Source: Chara braunii
Lineage: Eukaryota; Streptophyta; Charophyceae; Charales; Characeae
Reading direction: 5' to 3'
Length of the DNA: 64,000 nt
Assembly (NCBI GenBank): GCA_003427395.1
Contig: BFEA01000046.1
Location: 2,126,398-2,190,397, forward strand
Shown here piece by piece: positions 32,253 through 43,046 of the stretch. The translations under genes and the position numbers were made by a program. The notes under the pieces are model-generated. The model ran no database searches, had not been told where the DNA came from, and worked only from the letters and a program-made list of their open reading frames with translations. The number at the start of each line of letters is the position of its first letter. The stretch's first letter is position 1.

Positions 32253-33376
32253 CGATTCACGGTTTGTGATGGATCGACTAGATACAAGCACACTTCCGCC
32301 AAGAAGCGGAACTCTACCAAAGAAAAAGAAAACCTTAGTAGTCTACGATGCGGAGCAAGCTCCATGTTGAGTCCATGCGATGCAACCTAGGATAGAAAAT
32401 GTCACAAAAAAAGCAATGTCACAACTAACAGCCTAAGTGAAAGCAAAAGCAACTAACTAGCATATATGTCCTAGGAAAGCAGGAAGTGGTGACAACTAGG
32501 TCCTTGAATGTTGGAGGCAGTAGCCTCAGTCTGGAAACAACTGACTAGTCTATAAGTCCTAAGAACAGCAAAAGCAGAACGACTCAATCCTAGAAATGTC
32601 AGAGGTAGTAGCCTCAGTCTGACAGCAACGAAGCAACAACAAGTCAACCATATGTCACAGAAGGAGTGCATCGCAAACCAAAGGGTGGGATGGTCTCTGA
32701 GGGTGGCGAAGCCAGCCTAGGGGCCGATAACTCCTAATGGCATCCACACAAAATGACAGGGAGGCACATGTCATCAGGCTCAATGAGGGTAGGGAACTGG
32801 GAGCGAACAGAACCAATGACCCTAACAGATAGACCATCAAGGCGGGTAATGCTCGATCGAAGGGGTGACCGTTATGGAGGGTCGACCATGCAAGGGAACA
32901 AGGGAGCCTGGTATATTGGGCGCACCTAGATAAAGCATGCAAGGCTGCCTAACTAGGGCGTGAGGGCCGACAGAGGGTAGAAAGGTGATGGGTAAGGGAA
33001 TCATGCAAACGACTCCTAAAGTGAGGGAAGTCGGAGCTAGATTCGTAAGCTGGATAGCTAGGGCAACGCTACGGTCTCGATGCCTATGCGTATACTAGGG
33101 GAGAGCCCAACTCAGAGGAACCTGGCGAAGGAAGACCATCATGCGACACAACCAGGGTCCTGTACAGGGTAAAGTGGTCAGAGGGTGATGACGTCTAAAG
33201 TAGGCAGAGTTGATCGTGACGAAGTCCATGAAGCTGTCGATGACGTCCATGATGAGAAGTCCGGAATGCCGTCGAGGAAGAGCCGCAACGTTGACGAGTT
33301 GAAGTGGCAAAACTGGAGTGGATGGAGTACTGAGAAGTCAAAGACGTGGGAAGATAAGTCAGAGTCAATTGTCGTA
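32253..33376 (-). other. element H 3-prime untranslated region
   Basis: About 1.1 kb between the chromodomain tail and the LTR. Repeated words such as GGCAGTAGCCTCAGTCTG (minus equivalent) occur twice, near 32515 and 32605. No protein is supported. The minus frame to 33178 is out of phase with the polyprotein. Confidence 0.5.
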
Positions 33377-33740
33377 TCAAGCAGGACAACGGCGAGTGCG
33401 CTGTAGACGCTTAGAAGCGTCCGGCTGCTGCTGAAGGTCTGCCTCAGATGGAGCAGGCTTGACTTCAGTGGTCTCCTCAGCCGTAGGAGAAGGAGGAGGG
33501 TCAGTGGGCTGAGGAGGAGCAGTGAACCCGGCACGACGAGCACAATCATAGGCATGCACCAACATGCGAGCGTGCTGCAAGTGCTCGAGGGGCTCCCAAG
33601 TAGCCTCCTCATCAGGGTAACCCTTCCAACGTACGAGATACTCGACGTGAGGAGGTTTGTCGTCGGTGACTCGACGACCAATGATGTCTGAAACGAGGAA
33701 CTCCTCGTGGCCGTCCACCATGATGGGTGGAGGGCGCTCG
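33377..33740 (-). pseudogene. element H: chromodomain and C-terminal tail
   Basis: The frame reads FLVSDIIGRRVTDDKPPHVE, YLVRWKGYPDEEATWEPLEH, LQHARMLVHAYD, a canonical chromodomain with the aromatic YLVRWKG and W-E pair, followed by a Pro/Glu-rich tail (33377-33540). In chromoviruses this domain is thought to steer integration to methylated-histone chromatin. It lies in a different frame from the upstream integrase C-terminus (shift near 33740), but is itself intact. Confidence 0.88.
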
Positions 33741-34874
33741 TATGGTCGTCCAGCGAAACGCTCAGACGAGCCTGGCGTAGGTAGTCGGGCAGCTTCACAC
33801 GGAAGCTGACCGGGCTAGAAGCCGTATCAAAACTGATGGCCTGGAGAATGCGGCATGGGCCAAAGAAGCAACGCCGAAACTTGCGAAGCGTGTCCGCTTC
33901 CAGCTGTAAGTGGCGGGCGTCGATAAGCACATCATCACCGACTTTGAATGGATGATTCATCCTTGATCGGTTCGCACGTGCTGCCATGCGAGTCTGGGAA
34001 GCGGCTATGTGCTCATGTGCGGTCTTCATGATCGACGTCATGTGTGCAACCCAATCATCCAGCGCGGGACAACTCGTGTCGGGGTGCATCTATGACGGTC
34101 GAAGGAAGCTCGTGGGAATACGAGGGTGATAGTCGAGGTCACAATAGTAAGGCGACATCACCGTGGCCGGCGAAACAATGTGGTTGTAGGCTACCTCCGC
34201 GTGGGCAAGATGGAGATCCCACTGCTGGTCGTCACAAACAATCTTTCGGAGAATATCTTCGAGAGTCCTGTTCGTGACCTCGGTCTGACCATCAGTCTGG
34301 GGATGGTAAGACGAGGAGAAGCGGAGCTGGGTGCCGTAAACCTCGTGGAACCGTCGTTAGAATCGGCTGGTAAAGCGCGGGTCACGGTCAGATATGATGC
34401 TCAGAGGTAAGCTGTGGTCATGCACGACTCGGTCAAACACGATGTCGACGACCTCACGTGCACTGATGGCATAGCGACACGGAACGAAGCGTGCACACTT
34501 CGTGAAGCGGTCGACGACGACCAGGATAGCATCATGACCACGGGGGGTCGGAGGACGAAGAGGACCGATAAAGTCCATCGAGATGGACTGCCAACCGCCT
34601 TCAGGGATGGGAAGAGGCTGGAGCAAACAATAAGGTAAGTGGTTCACACTGTTCACCTCCTGACTGTGGGACACTCTGCGACGTAGTCATTCACAAAGTC
34701 CTTGCACTTCGGCCAGACGTACAGACGGCTCACACGAGCCAACGTCTTGTGGAAGCCCATATGACCGGCGGCTGCCTGGTCATGGAACTCTGCTACTGCT
34801 CGGACATGTAGCTGTCCAGTGGAGGGAACGCAAATACGGGGCTCTCTGGTGCCCTGTGAACCGTGCCAGTACAC
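33741..34874 (-). pseudogene. element H: integrase
   Basis: From high to low coordinates: LHVRAVAEFHDQAAAGHMGF (zinc-binding His pair), YVAECPTVRR where the Cys pair is disrupted by a frameshift near 34670, then SMDFIGPLRPPTPRGHDAIL (first Asp), VVVDRFTKCARFVP, LSIISDRDPRFTS (second Asp), and after a frameshift at about 34360 FSSSYHPQTDGQTEVTNRTL (Glu). The C-terminal part (34089 down) has HPFKVGDDVLIDARHLQLEA and FRRCFFGPCRILQ, the usual GPY-type module before the chromodomain. All catalytic residues are legible but spread over three frames. Confidence 0.88.
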
Positions 34875-34957
34875 AAGACCGTTGTCCCCGAGAGAGTAGT
34901 TCAGGACGGTCTTGCCACTTCGAAGGGGCGCATGGATGTCGCGATCATCGGGGCAGT

Positions 34958-35345
34958 TTACTGAGTGCGAAACTCGTCGATCACCGAGTGGTGGACGGTG
35001 GTGACCGAGATGGAAGCGAGCTGGATCTGCTCCTGATCATGGTCAGGGCGTCGGGATAAGGCATCTGCGACCCAATTAGTCTCACCCTTGATGTGCTCAA
35101 TGGTGAAACTAAAGTCGGATAGGTCGCGCCACCAGCGAGCCTGTCGACGAGTGAGCTTCGGCTTTGTCAGAAAAGCTTGGACAACTGAGTTGTTCGTGCG
35201 CACCGTGAACGATGCCCCATGCAGGTAGTGACGCCAGTGCCGAGCGGCATAAACTACTGCGAGAACCTCACGTTCATCAGCGGTGTAGTTTATCTCGACG
35301 GGCAGGAGCTGACGGGAGTAGAAGGCTTCGACGGACGGCGGAGGG
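34958..35345 (-). pseudogene. element H: RNase H C-terminal part
   Basis: AFYSRQLLPVEINYTADERE, VLAVVYAARHWRHYLHGASF, TVRTNNSVVQAFLTKPKLTR, RQARWWRDLSDFSFTIEHIK, GETNWVADALSRRP: uninterrupted except for a TAA-type stop before the first block. The N-terminal RNase H strand and the whole RT are absent; upstream sequence is directly the protease-RT linker. The same region of element G starts LAERNYIADEREVLTLVY. Confidence 0.85.
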
Positions 35346-35497
35346 TGGGAAGTTTAGATGGGAGCCATGGAGATAGGAGGATCTAACTCCAGAGGGATGA
35401 GCTCGACGCCGGGACAGGGTCGATCAAGGTGTAAGAGATCCGTAACGTTCACCATAAAGAAGGTGACGCCATCCTGTCGGATGAAGTGAGCAAACTG
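35346..35497 (-). pseudogene. element H: protease-RT linker fused to RNase H (RT deleted)
   Basis: Minus strand: FAHFIRQDGVTFFMVNVTDL, LHLDRPCPGVELIPLELDPP. This is homologous to the linker FYHFLLHPDVELYVIDITDS of element G, which there precedes RT. In H it runs within about 30 codons into RNase H, so about 1 kb of RT has been removed. Confidence 0.75.
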
Positions 35498-36067
35498 TCA
35501 AGGCGAGGTGACAATGATCTTAAGAGATGGTGTGGCCACGGAAGGCTCCGGGAGAGGAGGATCGGGGCGTGGTGTCGCGGTGGTACCTATGAAAGGTACG
35601 CAATACTTCTGTCCACACTTCATTTTGAGAATGAGAGTGTTGGTCGCCCAATCGGCCTCGGTGCTGCGAGACCGACGAGACCACGGAATGTCGAGAATGA
35701 AGTCGTACCCCGTCTCCATCACATTGAAATGTGCAGAGGAGCGGTGGCGACAAGACGCCGGGGGACGATCAGTCAGCTCGAGAGTGAGAAAGAAAGAGAG
35801 GACGGTGACCGTGTGATAGAAGAAGCGCTGGGTCTTGTCATCCCCTAGGGTGACAGAGATGGGATTCGGAGACCCTGTCGTGGGTAAGCGGGTTTCTTTC
35901 ACCACTCGTGGGTGATTGAAGCCGCCTTGAGAACCGGAATCCCACAACGCCGAGTACACCCTCGTGGAGGTCCCCAGTCCTACTATAATGATCGGGAGGG
36001 TGCGATCAGGGTCGGAGAGGATGGTGAGGAGGCGACGTAGTGCAGCGACATGGAGGGCAAGTCGCAA
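35498..36067 (-). pseudogene. element H: aspartic protease with intact DSG
   Basis: A 189-codon open frame: LPIIIVGLGTSTRVYSALWD, SGSQGGFNHPRVVKETRLP, with catalytic Asp-Ser-Gly, then ISVTLGDDKTQRFFYHTVTV, HFNVMETGYDFILDIPW (the ILG-like second motif reads ILDIPW) and ADWATNTLILKMKCGQKYCV. It is the best-preserved enzyme domain of this element and the reference for the damaged protease of element G. It would cleave the Gag-Pol polyprotein. The ORF start is arbitrary because the protease is normally part of a longer polyprotein. Confidence 0.8.
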
Positions 36068-36269
36068 CTGACGAGCCTAAAGCATGCTCAAGTCCAAAAG
36101 AGAGGACACAACGTCCTCGCGAGTCGCAAGCTGCTCGTTGCAACGGGCTGAGCGAATGTCTCGACGTGTCGATAGTCGCAGAGGGGTAGGAGGGGAGACG
36201 GTGGTCTGCGGAGGCGCAGACAGTACTGCGACAGAGAGCTGAGTACACTTTGTCGGATCTAGCGATACC
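36068..36269 (-). pseudogene. element H: gag-protease linker
   Basis: A broken continuation of gag into protease, with RSARCNEQLATREDVVSSLL then DLSML and a TAG, followed by protease N-terminal sequence. The block is shared with element G at 26272-26350. Confidence 0.6.
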
Positions 36270-38398
36270 TCAACTCCAGTAGCGGGAGGGGCAAACCGTG
36301 ATGGGGATGTCGGGAAGCCGACTACTGAGGACGGCGCAGGTGTACACTGCACCGTGGCTAGGAGGCGCCGCAGAGATGCGAGGCGTCGGGGGGGGACTGA
36401 GCACGACGCTGGAGGGAAAGGTCAGCGTAGTGGCAGTCGAGGGCGGCGGTGTAAGGGCACCGCGAGGAGGTATGATCGCCTGGCGGCAATGCAAACACCC
36501 ACGCCGGCCCAAAATAGCCACGCGCTCCTCAACGGAAAGGATACCGCGAGGGACAAAGCCCTGAAGAAGGTCCTGCTGAGGGACCTCGGGGGGCGTCGCG
36601 CCAGCGTGACCGGGGCGGCTGCGTGCCCGGGAGAGGGTGGAGAAGATGAGCTGGAGGCGCTCGGCCACAGGGAGAGTAGAGTCCTCTAGGTGGTAGTGGA
36701 CGGCCTCACCGAGGTCCAGGTCGTCGCTATGGTCACCCTCAGGCGACAGAGGGGCAACAACGTCCTGCTCACCATACTCGAGTGCGCTGAAGCAGCGCGA
36801 GAAGTGGCGGCACTGCTGCACGGAACGGCGGGGGCGACCGCAGAAAGGGGAACGGCGTTGGGAAGTGCCGTAAGAGGAGGGGGCATAACTAGTACGCTGA
36901 GGCTGGGACGAGGCGGGGTGAAGACGGGCCCGCATCCGCTGATGGGTCCTAGCGGCCTCGTAAGCCTGCGGGGCCGATGTGAACTCGTACCGCCCGAACT
37001 CGGAGCGGTACTCAAGGGGAAGGCTGACCAAGAAACGATCGATGAGGGCAGCCTCAGGAAGGAACGCCACATCACAAATGAGGCGGGTGTCCTGAAAGAC
37101 ATGGATGTGGCAATCCAGGCCGGCAGCGCCACCAGAGCTGGACCAACATGTAGTGACGACACGCTCGAAGGCGTCAGTCACGTCATGTCGGGCTCCGAAG
37201 CGATCCTCGAGGAACGCCAGGAAATCTATGCAGGTCGGGGTCCGACCCTCACGAAGGGAGTGCGCGTAGAAATCCTCCCAGACCTCGAAAGGACCGGCAC
37301 GCAGGCGCGTGGAAAGGTGACCCACCCACGTGTCGGGTGGGGCGCCCATGAGCTCGACCGTGCGGGTGGCAGACTGCAGCCACCGATACACACGTATTCC
37401 TGTACCTTCGTACAAGGCAATGTCCGCCAAGCGGACGAGTGGTGTGCCACTGTTTTGGCGGCGAGGGGATCGAGGAGCAGAGGCCTGTGCCACGACTGAG
37501 TAAGTCGGCGCAGGTCCTGGAGAAAGGGGCGCAGCTGACTGTACGCCCGGGCCGCATGGGGGAGCAGCGGGGGCAACGGCGACAGGCTGCGAGGGAGCTG
37601 CGGTAGAAGAGGTCGCAGCAACCGAGGGAATAGGAAGAAGGTAGGATGGGGCTGGATAGGGTGCAGGGCGAGGGAGGCGAGCCTGCATGGAAGGAAGGGT
37701 AGAGGAAGAAGGCGGTGCGCACAAAGGCGCGGCCACCTGTGAGTGTGGGGGTGGCTGAAGGGGTAAGAGAGCGAGGTCGGCCCGGGTCTGGGCAAGCTCG
37801 TCCTTGAGACGTCGAACGTTGATCGAGCGAGGAGTGGTAGGAGGAAGAGTGGGGGAAGTGGACGCACGAGCTGCGCGGGGCATCCCACAGGGGAGAGAGC
37901 CAGGTGGTGTTGCGATTGTGCAAAGGGGAGGGAGAAGCGGGGCACCCGGAAAAGTTGAGACCATGGCAGCGGGTTGTGGTCCCGTGGCCGTAGCGACCGG
38001 AATCTGGGCAGGTGCGCCTGTAGAGTGAGGGAGGGTCTGGCCTGTGGCGACCGTCGACTAGCAGCGTGGACGGTCACCGGGATGGTCGGGTCGGGGGCGA
38101 CAGAGGAGGAAGCTCCGCCGTGGCCACAATGTTGGAGGACGGGGGACCCGGACACGGAGCCAGGAGAAGAGAGAGAGTGAGGAGAGGAACGACGGCCAGC
38201 GTCCTGGAGTTGCCGCAAGCCAGCGGCAAGAGTCGCCATCTGCGCCTGTAAGGGCGCAAAGAGGGAGGTGATGAGGGGGGAGGTAACGGGCCGGACTAGA
38301 GAGGGTCGGAGGAGGTCCAGATGAGCGGAGGGCGTAGGGGAAGTTCTGCGATAGAAGTCGACGGGCGGCGCTAGTAAATCGAGCACGGGTGCCGTCAA
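36270..38398 (-). pseudogene. element H: gag
   Basis: Starts MTAPVLDLLAPPVDFYRRTS at 38398. A frameshift near 38000-38100 moves to the 564-codon frame ending at 36270. Contents: a Pro/Ala/Ser-rich N-terminus, a short coil (RRLKDELAQTRADLALLPLQ), a capsid-like core (YEGTGIRVYRWLQSATRTVE, WVGHLSTRLRAGPFEVWEDF, YAHSLREGRTPTCIDFLAFL, ALIDRFLVSLPLEYRSEFGR), an acidic part, and a Cys pair in LGRRGCLHCRQAI without an obvious His/Cys completion, so the zinc knuckle is incomplete or modified. Codon use is GC-rich like the rest of H. Only one clear break makes it the longest nearly intact coding region of the window. Confidence 0.78.
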
Positions 38399-39841
38399 AG
38401 GGGGAGGGGTGGTTCGGATCGAGGGTGGCTGAATGAGAAGGGAAGGTAAGGGGGTTAGGAAAACCCTAAACCCTAGAAGAACCCTAAGAAAACCCTAACC
38501 GAAGTTTGAGTGGTTAGGGTAGGGTACTGGTGACCTAATCAAGAAAATAAAATAGCAAGCATAGGGGGGAAAGGCGGCAGGAAAAATAAATAGACAGCGA
38601 AATTTCAAGAGAAAAATAAAAATAAAAAAGGAAATAAATAAATAAAAAAAAAATAATAATAATCATAGAAATAAGGGAACAAAATATTACGAGAGAAATA
38701 ATATGTATTTTTTTAGAATTTTCGGTAGCATTTCCCTACCCCCCATGAGGTCAAGAATGTGCCAAGGGAAAAGGAGAGACCAAGATAAGCACACTAGATT
38801 TGAAAATGCCGCAAATTAAAAATTTCAAAAAATAAATAAAGAAATAATAAATAAATGAATAAGTAAATAAGTGGATGAGGAGGTGGAGAGAAATGGAGTA
38901 TCTGATTTTTCAAAAATTTCGGCAGCATTTCGTTACCCCCATGAGGTCAAAGTGTGAGGTCAAAGTGTGCCGAAAAAGACTAAGTGAAAGAAAAACAGAA
39001 AATTTCGGCAACACGGGGCCAAAATGTGTGCCGAAAGCAAGAAAGACCAACTCCTAGTCAGATTTAAGGGTGCCGCAAAGAAATTCAAATTTTCAGAAAA
39101 AATAAAAAGAAAAAATAAAATAAATCAGAAAATGAGAAGGGAGCGGGGGGAATAAGATAATTTGAATTTTTGGAGAAAAGAGAAGATTTAAATCAAAGAG
39201 AAAGGGAAAAGAAGAAAAACAGGAAAATTTGAAGTGGGGGGGGCAAGGGGATGAAAGAGTGATGAAGAAGAGAGAAATAGGGGAGAGAGAGAGGAGTGAA
39301 GTGGGAGATGGGGGAGATGAGATTAGTGGAAGATGGTGAGTGGGGAGAAGAGGAGAGAAAAAGGTGGTGTGAGATGAGTGAAGAGGGATGTGGGAGGAGG
39401 GGGGGTAGTGGTAGAGTTAGAAAGGATGATTAGACGATGGGGGGGAAGAGAAAAGGGGTTGGGGGAGGGTAGGTTAGTGGAGAGAGAATACCAGGCTCTT
39501 GGTTGGCCAAGAGCAAAGCACTACCAAGATCCACAGGATCTTGGCCTTCAAGGTGCTGCTGGCCTGATGCCACAGCAATAACACGATGATGATGATGATC
39601 TAGGGTTGGCTGAGATCTTGATCAGCCACCCTACTACCACAGTTACACAGCCCCCTAGCAAGGGGGGAAATCTTGAGCTGCTGCAAAACCGCTGCTGCAG
39701 CAGTAGAAAAATAGTAAAAAAACTGATGTGGCGCAGCCCCCAGCCAGGGGGGTCTTCAGTCTTCAGAGCAGGCTGCCACGTGGCACTGCAGATGGCCACG
39801 TGCGCAGGCAGCAGCAGCCACGACGGGGGGGGGGGGGGGGG
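38399..39841. other. purine-rich and AT-rich non-coding stretch
   Basis: 38459-38525 holds several CCCTAA units and TTAGGGTAGGGT. 38540-38870 is A-rich. Blocks like AATTTCGGCAGCATTTC plus CCATGAGGTCAA recur at 38715 and 38920. 39120-39480 is strongly purine-rich. A (GAT)n run is at 39585-39600 and a G run ends at the gap. No gene is seen. This is probably the 5-prime flank or leader of element H plus other repeats. Confidence 0.5.
38459..38525. repeat. CCCTAAA-like (telomere-type) degenerate cluster
   Basis: AAACCCTAAACCCTAGAAG and further ACCCTAA units, followed by GGTTAGGGTAGGGT, lie within about 65 bp just upstream of element H gag. It could be an interstitial telomere-type remnant or telo-box-like promoter elements. 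Confidence 0.45.
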
Positions 39842-39903
39842 NNNNNNNNNNNNNNNNNNNNNNNNNNNNNNNNNNNNNNNNNNNNNNNNNNNNNNNNNNN
39901 NNN
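39842..39903. other. assembly gap (62 N) inside a G run
   Basis: G runs stand on both sides of the N block. The gap probably reflects failure through a homopolymer or G-rich secondary structure. Reading frames across it are meaningless. Confidence 0.95.
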
Positions 39904-41706
39904 GGGGGGTGTAAATAGCTGGCACGCACCTCTTCAACAGAAGCGTTGTCGGCCCGAATACCCTAAGGGTATTTGGGCACATTTTTGCAGCTTACAAGAG
40001 GTATGTTCCTTGACGACATCAAGGAGATTGCCTCATTTTTTTTGAGACCACAACCGATTCACAGGGATTGGGAGTGACACGCGCCTTTGAATTGATTAGA
40101 GAGTGTGTGAGCGTGCACTTTGTGGGCACGCGTTAGCTTGACCGAACAATTAACCAATGTAAACTATGAGACGCCGGTAGAGCAAGTGATAGGTTAGAAT
40201 CTTGGATAAAGTTGCAACCTTGCACCCACGGGCGTAGTTACGGGCGGCGTAAAGTTGACCAGGTAAGGCTGAGACCAGAGAAGGATGTCGCCTGACTAAC
40301 TAGAGACTGACGTTTCGACGCTGCACCGTGTGAAGTTACGCACGCGCTAGGTTGACCGTGCGCCATCCGTAGTAGAAGCCGCCGCCAAAGCCAAGTAAGG
40401 ATGGCGCGAACTAAAGTGAGGGCCGAGTTGTTCCGGGGTGGAGACGGTAAAAGGGTGGCCTTTCAAAGAAAGAGGCAGCGTGGGGGAAGCATCGGCGGTT
40501 GGCTGCGACAATGCGGGACTATGTGCACAGCGGGCCGAGTAAAAGTCTGCCCCAAGCTAGCATAGCACGCGTGCGGGGCCATGGCTCTAAGGGACGGGCC
40601 AAGAAACGGCCTGGTGCACCGTCTGCAGGCCCAGGCTGGCCGACCGTACCATTCACATACAGGGTTGCACACCGCCAGTTCAGGCTTGGGCTTAGCCCTA
40701 CTGGTAGGCCAGCTCTCGACAACTGGCGCCCAGAGGCCGCGGGACGGGAGAGGAACGAGGCAGAGGGAAAGGACGAGTGTGAAGGTCCGGCGGCCAGAGG
40801 ACAACGAGAGGTGAAGCAGCGCGGGTGACCAGCGCATGTTTTCGGTGGATATGGCTGACGTCAACCACTGCCCCCTTTTGCTCAAGTCGTCCAGTGTCTG
40901 TTGAGCTGCGGCAAGTTTGAGTGCTATGCCAGAAGTGACCTGCCTCAAGAGTTTTCTTTTGTTTCCTTTTTCTTGTCGCTCTGCGAGTGATCAGTCACCG
41001 TATCTTCTTGTGCTTGTTGCCAGAGTGAGTTGTTTTAGGAACGCTTTCTCTCTTGTTCGGTGCAAGTGCATGAGGGGAGTGAGTGGTTGGGATGCGAGCG
41101 GTACACAGTCTACTCATGGCAACCCAGAGAGGCGAGCGTAGTGGGACGGACGCTCTCGGGAACTCGTCCGACACGTGGCGGCAGAGAAATGATGAAGGGG
41201 CGGGGGTACTCAGAGGTCAACGCATGTGAGAGAGAGAGGGGCGTGAACGTCTCGCAACGTCGTTGATGCTAGCTGCTGTTTTTTTTTTTCTGGTATGGAG
41301 AGTGCGGAGGAACGAGGGCGAGACGGATTCGCTCGGAAGGAAGCCGACGGGGAAGACTGACTTCTTACTTTTCTTGAGCGGTATGAACGCGTGGCAGGTG
41401 ACCAAGGGAAAAGTGGCTAGGGACGGCAAGAGGTGGTTACACGAGTTCGCTTGACACGTGCACGGTGTTTAGAGTCACGAGAGAGGGAGGGAGATGTAAG
41501 AGGTCGGAAGGACTGCGTCACTGTTCTCTTCTTGATGTGCGTTAGTGCGCATTATGGGGATGAACACGGTTGGTGCTGGCTACTACCTTCGTTTTAGTAA
41601 AACGTTCTCTCCCACTCGATGACTACGCCCTGGCAATGCTGTAAGAAGCCACCATAACTTCAGTCGGCACTATTGAGGAAGCAAGGAGGACTGTTAGCAG
41701 CCACCA
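39904..41706. other. 1.8 kb without a supported gene
   Basis: A perfect short palindrome AATACCCTAAGGGTATT lies at 39957-39973. The rest is GC-rich with many GAGCG/GTGAG words. Overlapping frames on both strands near 40463-40950 have no motif. Confidence 0.45.
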
Positions 41707-42027
41707 GTGAGCGTTCTGTTTCTGAACAAGAACAACTCACCTACCTGGACACTCAGCAACAGCTTTGCTGATAGCACTATCCATGATCTGAGACCTTACC
41801 TGAAGAAGGGCAAGGAGACTTATGAACTTTTCGATTCAGTCTGGATCTCAGCCACCGAATACCTTGAGCAGAGAGAGAGGGAGCTCGATGAGAGTGGCAC
41901 TACGTTGATCCGCAACTTCGGGCCGATGCTTTATACCGACTATCCTAGGCCTCCAGTCCCTTCTCTTCTCACTGATGGCACGAGTTGGCTGAAAGTGATT
42001 GGTTTGGCAAAATCTCTCGTGCAGTGA
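41707..42027 (+). pseudogene. mini-domain ORF upstream of element M primer site
   Basis: A 106-codon frame with IHDLRPYLKKGKETYELFDS, VWISATEYLEQRERELDESG, PRPPVPSLLTDGTSWLKVIG, LAKSLVQ. Its last 60 residues align by eye with 43047-43541 of element M (W..A, E-R-L, PxP, then W..[VM]I..A). It therefore seems to be another copy of the element M module, but it lies before the primer site, in what should be the LTR or flank. It may belong to a neighbouring or nested element. Function unknown. Confidence 0.4.
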
Positions 42028-42640
42028 TCGACGTTGAGGCGTTGACCGAGCGCACCTAGTATCCCTACCTCAGACAAGGAGTCTTCTCAGTGGACGGACT
42101 GCCTACTTTGTGGGAGGATTTTTGCTCCATGGTCAACTACCGTGTCATGTGTCTCGGATAGTCATGCTCAGAGCTTGCTGGCTACAGGTGGCATTTTGTC
42201 ACGAAGCCTCAGTCTCAGATTGTACGTGGGTGTGGGTCACAGCATCAGAGAAGATCGGAGAAAAGAGAGAAAGAGAGAGACTGACTAGAGGGACGAGTGA
42301 GGACTCTTGAGAGGTGCTGACTACTCTCGTTTATGTGTACTTTCTGAGATTATTATGAGTTCTCATTCCTCCCTCATTTGATTGCCCCTGTCTTTGCTCG
42401 AGTCAGTCAGTCTTATTTTTTGCATTATTCTTGCCTGATGATTGCCTTCATGGATGTTTTGGCGGAGTTCTCAAAATCAGACCGCAATTGAAGGGTCTCG
42501 CTTGAAGCCGGACGCACACAACAGGAAGGGATTTGCATTATTTAATTTATTTTATTTATTGCAATCACATACAAAATCCTGCGTGACAGCCTGTTGACTT
42601 TCCGATCGCCCGAAGTGGACCGACTGGAAAAAGTGCGACA
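42028..42640 (+). mobile_element. putative 5-prime LTR end of element M
   Basis: The sequence directly before the primer site ends AAGTGCGACA, a CA end as expected for an LTR. The left border is unknown because I found no matching copy downstream of 50.3 kb. The stretch is T-rich with no gene. Confidence 0.35.
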
Positions 42641-42644
42641 AAAA

Positions 42645-42662
42645 TGGCGCCGTTGCCGGGGA
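42645..42662 (+). promoter_or_regulatory. primer binding site, tRNA-Asp type
   Basis: TGGCGCCGTTGCCGGGGA is the classic site complementary to the 3-prime end of tRNA-Asp used by Athila/Tat-type plant gypsy elements. It lies 4 bases after the CA of the presumed LTR. It fixes the orientation and start of element M and separates it from the iMet-primed elements of the window. Confidence 0.85.
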
Positions 42663-42900
42663 CATAAAAAGATTTTCGTGTCCGGAACGAGCCAGGGTCA
42701 TCATCATCTTTGAGCCTTGATTAGGACATGAGAACTGTTGACATTTTTGTGAGCTTCATGTTAATTTTATTTATTCTCATTCAAGTCCCGATTTTCTTGA
42801 GAATCACGACTGCTAACTGTGATTTATTTTTCCCTTGTGTGAGGTATCACATTGGATCGGGAAAATGAGGTATTGTTGACTGGAGAGGAGGTTTGAGAGA

Positions 42901-43020
42901 GAGAACAAGTGTTTCACTGGATCTGCTCGGTTTACTGCCTTCAAGGGATTTCCAGCTCCTCCTTTACCTGATATAAATTGATCAAAAGATGATTGGTTTG
43001 CGGTGATTGAGTTTGCCCAG
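42901..43020 (+). pseudogene. element M leader: mini-domain fragment b
   Basis: Frame from 42901: ENKCFTGSARFTAFKGFPAP, PLPDIN, stop TGA, then DDWFAVIEFAQKVKRGQRV. It parallels YVRPFVGIPSPLV ... NWYVMIKFAWKVKRAQ in the next ORF, so this is one copy of a repeated W-x3-I-x-F-A-x-K-V-K-R module. No known family recognised. Confidence 0.5.
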
Positions 43021-43046
43021 AAAGTGAAAAGAGGTCAAAGAGTCTG

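Noticed and set aside
37226-37990. Long minus-strand frame overlapping the gag of element H, and the plus-strand frame 36690-37499
   Set aside because: Both overlap the real gag frame (36270-37964) out of phase and are Pro/Ser/Leu or Gly/Arg-rich shadows. Only the first part of the minus frame (38100-38398) was kept as the gag start.
39957-39973. Short perfect palindrome AATACCCTAAGGGTATT
   Set aside because: Only 17 bp and isolated; expected now and then in 64 kb, with no repeat or gene context.
40463-40950. 161-codon minus frame and overlapping plus frames
   Set aside because: Mutually overlapping on both strands with no motif; composition-driven.
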